Positions 19,298-28,100 of a stretch of DNA of 57,338 nt are shown one piece after another. The translations under genes were made by a program, and so were the position numbers. Within the stretch, counting starts at the first letter, position 1. Each line of letters begins with the position of its first letter. The notes under the pieces are model-generated. The model ran no database searches. It worked only from the letters and a program-made list of their open reading frames with translations, and was not told where the DNA came from. Origin of the DNA: JBGSUZ01 sp963677505 (GTDB lineage: Bacteria > Bacillota > Clostridia > Peptostreptococcales > Acidaminobacteraceae); NCBI GenBank assembly GCA_963677505.2, contig CAXXWB010000013.1, forward strand, positions 1 through 57,338. The letters are read 5' to 3'.

Positions 19298-19429
19298 ATA
19301 AACCAAGGCGTCATTGAAAATGGCATGGGCTGTTTAGGTTGCCCTTCGGCGCAAAACGAACCCCTTGAAATGGCCGCCAATATTCACGGCCTTAACCTTG
19401 AAAAATTACTTGAAGCATTAAACGCGTAG
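19298..19429 (+). pseudogene. Remnant of a DUF1858 (hybrid-cluster-associated redox disulfide) protein
   Basis: The open frame ends ...GMGCLGCPSAQNE...HGLNLEKLLEALNA, the C-terminal ~40 residues of the DUF1858 family, which has a CxxC redox pair. The frame has an in-frame TGA just upstream (19295) and no start codon or ribosome site, so the N-terminal half is gone. It lies 24 nt after the P-type ATPase stop and runs into a tandem repeat, suggesting a deletion or rearrangement. The rest of 19274-19578 shows nothing else I can name. Confidence 0.6.
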
Positions 19430-19476
19430 AGATACAGTGGTGATTAAACCCGTAGAGGTACAGTGGTGATTAAACC
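19425..19476 (+). repeat. 26-bp tandem repeat, two copies
   Basis: The unit CGTAGAGRTACAGTGGTGAT plus TAAACC occurs at 19425-19450 and 19451-19476 with one A/G difference; a few bases of a third copy follow (CGTG). The first copy begins inside the last codons of the DUF1858 remnant. It is probably a replication-slippage scar; no function is evident. Confidence 0.8.
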
Positions 19477-19578
19477 CGTGAAAAGATTCCTAAAATGTTG
19501 AATAATCTGGCAAAACTTGTCTCGGAGAAAATACGAGAGTATACTAGAGAAAATATTCAAAATTAGGAGCTAACTGAC

Positions 19579-20439
19579 ATGTTGTACATTAACGCCTTTA
19601 CTTTTCCAGATGGTGACAGGGAATTTGACTTTTTTAGAGAGATTAAGAGAACTTGTTACGACTCTTTTTATCCTTTTAAAATTTTGTCCAAAAACGGTTT
19701 GGAAAGATTAGATTTTGAACCTGTAACCATACTTTACGGAGGTAATGGCTCGGGGAAATCTACCGTCCTCAACGTGATTGCGGAGAAAATGGAAATTGCC
19801 AGAGACTCAATTTACAATAAGTCTAATTTTTTCCCAGACTATGTAAGGCTTTGCGGGGTGGACCTTGAAGTGGAACTTCCAGTTAATAGCAGAATTGTTA
19901 CCAGTGACGACGTCTTTGACTATATGCTCAGCGTCAGGCATATCAACGAAGACATCGACCAAAAGAGAGAAGATCTATTCGATGACTATTTAAATGTAAA
20001 ATATGCGAAGTTTCAAATGAAATCCCTTGAAGACTACGAGCAACTACGCCGTATTAACAAGGCGAGGAGCAAAACTCAGTCTAAATTTGTGAGAAGTGAA
20101 CTCATGGACAACGTCCGAGAGCGTTCTAATGGGGAAAATGCCTTTCTCTATTTTACGGAAAAAATCAAGGAAAAAGGCATCTACTTATTAGATGAACCAG
20201 AAAACAGCCTTTCTCCCAAACGCCAAATTGAACTGATGGACCTAATTGAAGAGGCAGCGAGACGTGAGGACTGCCAGTTTATCATTGCCACCCATTCCCC
20301 TTTTCTTATGGCAATGAAAGGGGCAAAAATTTACGACCTAGACGAATCGCCAGTAGATGTAAAGCGTTGGACTTCTCTGAGCACGGTCCGTACTTATTTT
20401 GATTTCTTTAAAAAGTATGAGGCGGATTTTTTAGGTTAA
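19579..20439 (+). CDS. AAA/ABC-type ATPase (AAA_21-like)
   Basis: 286 aa. Walker A GGNGSGKST (residues 54-62), then a central helical insert, Walker B IYLLDEPENSLSP with the ABC-type D-loop, and the H-loop ATHSPFLMA. The short length and the sequence LLDEPEN...ATHSPF place it with stand-alone AAA_21-like ATPases related to RecF/ABC proteins. The ABC signature is poorly defined. Cellular role unknown. GGAGC ribosome site 10 nt before the ATG; followed by a strong bidirectional terminator, so it is transcribed alone. It sits 1.3 kb upstream of Wadjet but is separated from it by a terminator and another gene; I would not call it part of that system. Confidence 0.85.
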   Translation: MLYINAFTFPDGDREFDFFREIKRTCYDSFYPFKILSKNGLERLDFEPVTILYGGNGSGKSTVLNVIAEKMEIARDSIYNKSNFFPDYVRLCGVDLEVELPVNSRIVTSDDVFDYMLSVRHINEDIDQKREDLFDDYLNVKYAKFQMKSLEDYEQLRRINKARSKTQSKFVRSELMDNVRERSNGENAFLYFTEKIKEKGIYLLDEPENSLSPKRQIELMDLIEEAARREDCQFIIATHSPFLMAMKGAKIYDLDESPVDVKRWTSLSTVRTYFDFFKKYEADFLG

Positions 20440-20466
20440 AAAATGTTAATAAAAACATTAAATGAA

Positions 20467-20513
20467 AAAACAGAGAATAATGTTTATGAAAAAACATTAT
20501 TCTCTGTTTTTTA
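20467..20513. terminator. Bidirectional terminator
   Basis: A perfect 19-bp inverted repeat: AAAACAGAGAATAATGTTT (20467-20485) and its complement (20492-20510), flanked by A- and T-tracts so it can stop transcription from either side. Confidence 0.9.
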
Positions 20514-20554
20514 TTTCAAAATAGTGTAAACTGTATTTATGAAGGAGGTGCTTT

Positions 20555-21769
20555 ATGATATCAAGAGAAAACTACTTACAAACATTACTTGCTTATAAAG
20601 ATACTAAAACAATTAAGGTAATTACTGGTATGCGGCGGTGTGGAAAATCTGCGCTAATGATTTTATATAAAGAATACCTCTTATTAACAGGAATTTCCTC
20701 TTCGCAAATTATTCATATGAATTTTGAGTCTTTAAAATATGAGACCTATAAAGATTATAAGGCGCTTTATGACTTTTTAGTAAGCCAATTAGAGACAGAT
20801 AAAAAATATTATTTATTACTAGATGAAATTCAACAAGTTGAAGGTTGGGAAAAAGTCATAAACTCATTGTCTGTAGATTATGATGTAGATATTTACTTAA
20901 CAGGATCGAATGCCTATTTACTTTCATCAGAATTGGCAACTTATCTATCCGGTCGCTACGTAGAAATAAAAATGTTACCCCTTTCCTTCAAAGAGTACTT
21001 GAAATTTGTACATGAATTACGGCCAGATCTTGAAAAAAATGATTTGGAAGAACAATTCAATCAATATCTAAAATATGGGTCTTTGCCATTGTTGTTTGAG
21101 CATAAACATTGGGAAACCGTATTTGAGTCCTTGCTTCAAGGGGTATACAATACCGTTATTATTAAAGACGTTCTTGAACGTAATAAAGTAGCCGATATTA
21201 AACTATTTAATGATGTCGTGAGGTTTTCTCTAGACAACATCGGAAATTTAATTTCATCAAAAAAAATAAGTGATTATTTGAGTAGCGAAGGAAAAAAAAC
21301 AACACATAACACGGTGCTCAATTACTTAACTTTTTTAGAAAATGCTTTTATTTTATATTCTGCAGGACGTTATGACATTAAAGGTAAGCAGTATCTAAAG
21401 ACCCTAGATAAATATTATGTAGTGGATATGGGTATCAGAAATGCTGTTTTAGGACTAAGGAATGCAGATTATGGTCACATACTAGAAAACATTGTTTTTC
21501 TTGAGTTGAAGCGCAGAGGTTTTGAAGTTTCTGTTGGCGTTTATAGAAACTTTGAAATAGATTTTGTTGCTGTAAAATCTAGTGAAAAAATGTATATTCA
21601 AGTAACACAAAGTATTGCCAGTGAAGAGGTTTACCAAAGAGAATTGAGAGGGCTAAAAGCCATTGAAGATAATTATCCCAAATATGTACTCTCTATGGAT
21701 AAAACATTTATAAAAGACGATGAAGGCATTCAGTTTAAAAATATTATCGAGTTTTTATTAGAAGAATAA
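20555..21769 (+). CDS. AAA_14/DUF4143 family ATP-binding protein
   Basis: 404 aa. N-terminal AAA_14 ATPase: Walker A TGMRRCGKS (Lys31), Walker B YYLLLDEIQQVEGW, sensor-like LTGSNAYLLS. The family marker SELATYLSGRYVEIKMLPLSFKEY follows. The C-terminal half is the DUF4143 domain with nuclease-fold-like features: LENIVFLELKRRGFEV and FEIDFVA resemble the E...D core of PD-(D/E)XK proteins. These proteins are common, scattered in bacterial and archaeal genomes, and of unclear role. AAGGAGGTG ribosome site. It precedes jetD by 70 nt with no obvious terminator, so read-through into Wadjet is possible. Confidence 0.9.
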   Translation: MISRENYLQTLLAYKDTKTIKVITGMRRCGKSALMILYKEYLLLTGISSSQIIHMNFESLKYETYKDYKALYDFLVSQLETDKKYYLLLDEIQQVEGWEKVINSLSVDYDVDIYLTGSNAYLLSSELATYLSGRYVEIKMLPLSFKEYLKFVHELRPDLEKNDLEEQFNQYLKYGSLPLLFEHKHWETVFESLLQGVYNTVIIKDVLERNKVADIKLFNDVVRFSLDNIGNLISSKKISDYLSSEGKKTTHNTVLNYLTFLENAFILYSAGRYDIKGKQYLKTLDKYYVVDMGIRNAVLGLRNADYGHILENIVFLELKRRGFEVSVGVYRNFEIDFVAVKSSEKMYIQVTQSIASEEVYQRELRGLKAIEDNYPKYVLSMDKTFIKDDEGIQFKNIIEFLLEE

Positions 21770-21839
21770 TAGCGCTTAATAAATAGTTATCTAAGCAATT
21801 GTGTTAACGTTATTATCGTAAATGAGTGGGGTGATATTT

Positions 21840-22853
21840 ATGGCAGTAGCAGGATTTGAAAAAGGTATTAAATCTGTAGAAGTTTTACAAAAATCCTTTG
21901 GGATATCCGATTATTTGGAATTTCATAAAGTCATTACTGATTTGGTAGCTGAGGGCAAACTGAAACCAACGAAAGATGGGAAAGAGATTAATGGCAAACG
22001 GCCACCACTTGCAAAAAAATATAGAGTGATTGAAGAGGGACAGTTGGCTATTGGCGATGAGTTGCTTCGTGAAATCGAAATGAATTTTCCGTTAAGCTAC
22101 AATCGAAGTTTCTATAAGAGTCACCTTCAACAGTATGTTGAAGACCGAGAATGGATACTGAAACTATGTGACTATCACAATAGAGCCGATTGCCCTTTGT
22201 ACGAAGCGTTGTCCATTAATGAGCGAGTTTACGACATATTTAAATTTGAAAAAATCGGGATGAACTCAAGAATAATGTCCATTCTAAAAAGATTGGGAAT
22301 AAGCTTTGAGACTTTAAATTGTTACAAAACACCGGAACCCTTTATTTATTATTCAAAAACAGAAGAGGAATTTCAAAGAATACTAATCGTTGAAAATAAG
22401 GATACTTGGTATACTATGAGAAAACTAATGACAGAAGGTTTAGGACCCTTTGATACCATCATCTATGGGGAAGGTAAAAAGATTATAAGCAGTATTGAGG
22501 AAGTTGAAGTCCATCAAAAACAGTTTTTTAGAAACCAGGCAACTAAGTACTTTTACTTTGGAGATTTGGACGATGAAGGCTTAAGTATTTACATAAAACT
22601 AAAGGAAAAGATGAAAAATGTGGGCATTGAACTGTGGAAAGATGGCTATAAAGAAATGCTAAATAGAGCGTATGGGCCAGATTATTGGCGCAAGTTTAAA
22701 TCTCAAAAGAGTCTAGAGAGGCAACAGGTAATAACTGTTTTAAGTTTTTTGCCACTAGAGGTAATAGAATACGTGGTTCATCAATTTTCAGAAGACCTCT
22801 ATTTACCTCAAGAAATTGTGAATCGAAGAATACTCAAAGAAATGTGGGGTTAA
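21840..22853 (+). CDS. jetD: Wadjet subunit JetD (TOPRIM nuclease)
   Basis: 337 aa from the ATG at 21840, chosen over 21822 because GGGGTGAT lies directly upstream of it. The N-terminal half is DUF3322-like; the C-terminal half is the DUF2220/TOPRIM domain. TOPRIM acidic residues are visible: Glu185 in ILIVENKDT, then Asp242 and Asp244 in YFGDLDDEG. JetD is the nuclease that cuts circular plasmid DNA held by the Jet SMC complex. First gene of a tight operon: one base separates it from jetA. The jetD-first order matches what I know of type II/III Wadjet loci. No residue looks missing. Confidence 0.92.
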   Translation: MAVAGFEKGIKSVEVLQKSFGISDYLEFHKVITDLVAEGKLKPTKDGKEINGKRPPLAKKYRVIEEGQLAIGDELLREIEMNFPLSYNRSFYKSHLQQYVEDREWILKLCDYHNRADCPLYEALSINERVYDIFKFEKIGMNSRIMSILKRLGISFETLNCYKTPEPFIYYSKTEEEFQRILIVENKDTWYTMRKLMTEGLGPFDTIIYGEGKKIISSIEEVEVHQKQFFRNQATKYFYFGDLDDEGLSIYIKLKEKMKNVGIELWKDGYKEMLNRAYGPDYWRKFKSQKSLERQQVITVLSFLPLEVIEYVVHQFSEDLYLPQEIVNRRILKEMWG

Positions 22854-22854
22854 C

Positions 22855-24420
22855 ATGTACGAATTTTTAGATAATTTTCATAAGCGCATGGAGTTGGTGG
22901 CAATCCATCATTTTATGAATGGAATTACAGCTGTCAAAGAGGGATTGAGACAAACTGCACTTGATAAGAAGGCAGCACTTAATTTACTTATGCAGTTGCT
23001 TTGTTTTATCATGGAGAAATCACTCTTAGAGCAATCTTGTACATTGAAAGACATGGCGGCATTTATAGAATTCTTGCATATTGAACAAGCTTTTGATGAC
23101 CAAGAGGTTGATTATGAGGAACTTGTTAAATACTTAGTGAGAGATGCACTTCAAAATAAGGGAAAGCCCTATTACTTTGAATCTTATGATTTTAGCGAAC
23201 AAAAAAATACTTCTTACTATATACGACTAGTTGAAGATCGATTGATACAAATAGAGGGAAAAGAAGACTTTAGTTATAGCCTAACAGCCCAGGGTTTTCA
23301 ATTTCTCTTCAGTACTTTAGAGGTTGAAGAAGCACTTCAAATGAATTTTGAACAATTGAGATTAAAATATGCCATTCAAAAACGAAATTTTGGCTCTGCC
23401 AAGGAGAGTGTTGACAATTTATTTACACTCAATAGGAAACAGATAATAAAAATACAGGAGTACATTCGACAGATTAAAGAAGATATCGGGATGTTTTCTG
23501 CTCAGGATTACGAAGAAACCTATCGAACAACATTTGAGACTTTAAATGAGCAAAAGGAAAAACATGAAGAGCTTTATACGTTGATTATGATGACAAAGGA
23601 GCAATATGTTAATCAGCATATGGAAAGAGAAAGTTCAAAATTAGTAGAAGATCTTAAACACATTGATTATATCCAAACCAGATTGCAACAACTTCTTGGT
23701 GAACAACTTAAAATGTTTAAACAACGCCAGGCTCTTAGTGAAGTTTATGATGAAGCGATCAGCAATATTTTATATATTGGATTTGAAAATAGATTGAATA
23801 TCGAAAAGGATATTTTAGGACCTTTTGAAGAAAATATAAATGCTCTTGAGGGAATGGCAAGCATACTTAAACCCCTCTTTTTACCTAAAATGAAGCGAAT
23901 TTTCAACTTTAATCAAGCCTATGCAGTACAAAAAATTGAAGAGGAAGAAGTTGAAGTTGATGAAAAGTCCATGTTTTTCGAAGAACAGTTTGATGAAGAG
24001 TCAGAAAGGCTTTATCAGGAACGCCTTGAATATATTCAAGGGAATTATGATTATATTGTAAATCAAATTCTTGTAGGCATTCTTAAAAACCCTGAGCAGG
24101 GGGTTAAACTTTCATTACTTTTTAGTGAAATTGAGGATGTGGATCTCCTTCGGAATGTATTGCTTCAACTTCACAACGATCATTACTTGGATATTAAGGG
24201 CATTCTTAAAAGTACCGATGAGCATGTGTATACACCGGGAGAAGATTTTGATTTTGGTTATACCCTCTCTAGAGTATTAAAGAAAAATGAATCATTAGAG
24301 AGCTGTAGAGTAATCAAAACTCATCTTATATATGGGGAAAAGGTAACCATTAAAAGTGCAAGCAATAAGAAGTATTTAAGATGTTATGAAATGTTATTTT
24401 CGGAACAAAGGAGCATATAG
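22855..24420 (+). CDS. jetA: Wadjet subunit JetA (kleisin-like, DUF5716 type)
   Basis: 521 aa. The N-terminal region is helical with a winged-helix feel (~1-170), followed by a long coiled-coil segment (~175-330) and a C-terminal domain with HTH-like helices (GVKLSLLFSEIEDVDLLRNVLLQL). It has no enzymatic motif. JetA is the MukF-like kleisin that bridges the SMC heads. The call rests on length, coiled-coil layout and position between jetD and jetB, with sequence features matching the type II JetA family (DUF5716). Its stop at 24420 directly abuts the jetB start. Confidence 0.88.
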   Translation: MYEFLDNFHKRMELVAIHHFMNGITAVKEGLRQTALDKKAALNLLMQLLCFIMEKSLLEQSCTLKDMAAFIEFLHIEQAFDDQEVDYEELVKYLVRDALQNKGKPYYFESYDFSEQKNTSYYIRLVEDRLIQIEGKEDFSYSLTAQGFQFLFSTLEVEEALQMNFEQLRLKYAIQKRNFGSAKESVDNLFTLNRKQIIKIQEYIRQIKEDIGMFSAQDYEETYRTTFETLNEQKEKHEELYTLIMMTKEQYVNQHMERESSKLVEDLKHIDYIQTRLQQLLGEQLKMFKQRQALSEVYDEAISNILYIGFENRLNIEKDILGPFEENINALEGMASILKPLFLPKMKRIFNFNQAYAVQKIEEEEVEVDEKSMFFEEQFDEESERLYQERLEYIQGNYDYIVNQILVGILKNPEQGVKLSLLFSEIEDVDLLRNVLLQLHNDHYLDIKGILKSTDEHVYTPGEDFDFGYTLSRVLKKNESLESCRVIKTHLIYGEKVTIKSASNKKYLRCYEMLFSEQRSI

Positions 24421-25176
24421 ATGGATGAGCAAATTTTAGCTGAACTTGAAAGTCGAAAAAATGATTTGTACCAAAGTTATAAAACGGCAACCGAGATAGT
24501 TTACTACCTTTTAGATAAGGGAGAACTTTCAATTAATGATCATAAAGAATTCTATTTAGCCTATGGCGATAAAGAAGTTCAGCAAGCAATAGATGAAATT
24601 GCTGAATCTTTTAAGGTTATAATCCGAAGGTACAATCATGTGATCTATCTCATGCCCAAAGAGGAAAATGAAGTGATTGGTATGAAAATGCAAGATCTTC
24701 GTGGCATTGCAGGATCGATGACAACGAATATTACCGCCTATTTATCCATGTACATTATGACGCTTTTTTTGCAGCTTTTTTATAATGGTGTAGGAGAGAG
24801 TTTGAAGACAAGGGATTATGTGAGCATACGGGAAGTCGTTGATTTGATTTCTGATCGACTAGAAAAAGCGGCAAATAAAGAGCGTATATTGGCTGAAGAA
24901 GAAGAGACTGGCTATAATGTAATAACAATTAGAGAACATTGGACCGCTCTTCAAGAGGATGATGAATTTCACCGTTCTCGAAATAGTAAATTTGGCTATG
25001 TTCGTAGTGTCGTCAAATTCCTTGAAAACCAAAAGTTGTTTGTTCAATACAGCCACGACAATATCAGACCCACAGCTAAATTGACGGCACTAATGGGACA
25101 TCAATTCCTTGATCAAAATAGGAAAGAGAAAATTGAACGACTTTTCAGTGAAAAAAGTGTTTTTTTGGAGGACTAA
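24421..25176 (+). CDS. jetB: Wadjet subunit JetB (MukE-like, DUF6063 type)
   Basis: 251 aa, all-alpha and winged-helix-like, no enzymatic motif. JetB is the MukE-like (KITE) partner that binds the kleisin. Segments such as LDKGELSINDHKEFYLAYGD and KFGYVRSVVKFLENQKLFVQY fit tandem winged helices. GGAGC ribosome site inside the end of jetA; the start codon is the first base after the jetA stop, and jetC begins 2 nt after the jetB stop, so all four Jet genes are translationally coupled. Confidence 0.88.
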   Translation: MDEQILAELESRKNDLYQSYKTATEIVYYLLDKGELSINDHKEFYLAYGDKEVQQAIDEIAESFKVIIRRYNHVIYLMPKEENEVIGMKMQDLRGIAGSMTTNITAYLSMYIMTLFLQLFYNGVGESLKTRDYVSIREVVDLISDRLEKAANKERILAEEEETGYNVITIREHWTALQEDDEFHRSRNSKFGYVRSVVKFLENQKLFVQYSHDNIRPTAKLTALMGHQFLDQNRKEKIERLFSEKSVFLED

Positions 25177-25178
25177 AA

Positions 25179-28100
25179 ATGCCTAAATTAAGCAAATTTC
25201 GTGTAGTGAACTTAATATATAACGATACAAGGCACATTTATGACGAGATTTTTGATTTTAGCAATGGCAGCAATGGTTTGATGCTTCTGGCAAACGGGGG
25301 TGGTAAAACCGTGTTGACACAAATGATGCTACAACCCGTAATTCCTAAAACGGACTTAAAAACCAGAAAATTTGCAGATTATTTTAAGAATAATCATAGA
25401 CCAACCCTGTTAATGAATGAGTGGCTACTAGATAGTGATGGGGGGAAGCTCTTAACTGGTCTGGTAATTCAAAATCAGGTTCGAAGAAAGAGAGGACAGG
25501 ATGATGATCAAGATGTGTTAAACATCACGGCCTTTGTAATCGAATACCACCGGGCAGAAACTTATAATATTGACAATATTCCTGTGATTCAAAGAGATGC
25601 CCAGGGACATCGGTTAATGAGAAGTTATGATGAAATTACGGCTGATTTAGACAAACATGCAAGAAAGCATAAAGGAATGGTTTCGGTTTTTAATTGGTCA
25701 GATTCAGCGGAAGCTAAACGCATGTACCAGCAAACACTTGGTATCTATGGTATCATTCAGCAAGAATGGTTGGATACGATATTAAAAATTAATAAAGAAG
25801 AAGCGGGACTACAATCTTTCTTTAATGATGCGAAAAAAAGTGAAACCTTAATACAAAAAAAAATATTACCCATCATCGAGAGCAAGCTTGAGGAAAACAA
25901 TACTGAAAAGGTAGAAATTCAGTCTCTCATAAAAAGCCATGCCCAACTTTTAGTCAAAAACGATCAAATTATTAAAGATGAGATGACGTATAATCGATTT
26001 ATCGCGGAGAGCCTTCTTTATGAAAAAGATCTTTTAGAATTAAAGACTTCGATAGAAGCCTTAGACTTGGCAATATTTCAGATGAGCCGAGTTTACTATG
26101 GTTATAAGGATCTATCTGTTCAATTAGAGGATGAAATCCATCAGCTCGACGAATATAAGAAGCTCAATCGACATGAACAACAGCAAATTGCCTTTGAAGA
26201 AGCTTGCTTCGAATTCTATAAAAAGTGGGATGAAAAAGACAAACTGAATAAAGAGGCAAAACAGATTGAGTTAGATAAAACCGACGTTGTATACAAAATT
26301 CAAAATGTAAAGAATCTCAAAGATACTCAAGAAGCGAGTAAGTTATATAAGGACATCCTTCAACTGAAAGAAAAAGTCTCTATAAAACAAGAAATGCTGA
26401 GCAATATGCTAAACGAGGAAGACGTATTTGAACTGGACGCACTCATGGCAGTTCTTCTTGATAAGTACGGTGTAGAAAAAGATCGGTTAAAGGCATTCGG
26501 AACCGAGTTGATTGAAAAAACGAAAGAAATTGAAGATCAAGCCAAAGCGCTTGATGCGAAAGTTCAGCAATTAAGCCAAGAAATTCAAAGCACTAGGGAT
26601 GAAGAAACAAAATATGTAACCCTAATCAATCATTTCGAAGAAGATGTGAATCACCTAAATGAAACAAACACGGCGTTTAAATGGGAAAAACATCCTTTGT
26701 TAAATGAATTTGATCGAACACAATTAGAGGCTTATATTGAAAACATTCAGGATAAACGCCAAAAGCTTCAAGATTCAATGGAAACTTTAGTGGTTCAGAT
26801 TGAAACCTATGATAATGAAACGGTAGAAAATGAGAAAATTCTTTCAGAAGAGAAAGTGGCTTTAAAAGATTTTCAAAATGAAGAAGTTAACCAAAGCCGT
26901 GAACTTAAAAAATTTAGAGAGAAATACCATTTTACACAACAATCTTTGGAACAATATGGCATTAAAAGTGAAATGTTCTATCAAATTGATGAGGTTAACA
27001 GTCTTTTGTCAAATATGGTGGAGGAGCGAGAAGGAAAGCGACATCACCTCATCTTAGAAAAAGCCATTGTAACCCAGAGAATGGAGAGTTTAAAAGCAGG
27101 TCAACTCAATGCATTATCCGATGACTTCGCTTCATTTTTGGACACCAATGATATTAGATATGAGTTTGGTTACAATTGGTTGTTAAATTACAAAGGTGAC
27201 AGGATTCCAGAACACCTATATTTACAAGATTTAGCAGTATTACCATATTCGTTGATTATGGACGTTAATGATTTGCATCGATTCAAAGAGATCGTTAAAT
27301 CTTACCATTTAACGATGGTAGTCCCCATTTTAACCCATGAGTATATTCACACTATATTAAAGGGCGAATCTTCACTTGGTGATGAAGTAGGACTTTATTA
27401 CCACACCTCTTTTGATCAGAAGCTGATGGACGTCAGTTATCGTGAAAAAGAAATTGAAAGATACAAGGGTGAAATTGATAAGATAGAACAAGATATAATG
27501 CTCATCCAAAAAGGGATAGAGAAAATTCGCCATGTGGACTATGGGTATCTTGAATTTACAAAAGTCTATGATTCGGACACCGAAATGAGATTGACCCGTC
27601 AATACGAATCCGTCTTGAGTGATATTGAACAGTGTCAGGAAGCCATTAGTCACCGCGAGCAGTTTATAGAGACAACTAAGGAAAAGACCACATTTAAGCG
27701 TAAAACATTAGAACAAAATAAAGAAGAGTGTCACTCTGTAACAATACTTATTAATCGGTACTTAGAATTAAAAGAAGAATATTTGACAGTACTCACATAT
27801 ATAGAAAAGAAAAATGAAGTTCATTTGCAAACTGAGCAAAATGAACGAAAATTGAATCAGCTTCATACAGAACAGGAACTTCAAAGATCAAATTCGAGTG
27901 AGAATTTACAAAAAACGACTGCTAATGATAAAGCCCTAGAAAACATCGAATTGGAAATGATTAAGTATGGGGGAGCAATTAGAGCTGGTTCTGCTCAAAA
28001 TATTATAGGGCATCCCTTTACACTTGAAACAATACAAGCCTTGGAAGCGAAGTACGCGGCTTATCATCAAAGCCATGGTCAAGTTAAAGATATACAAAAT

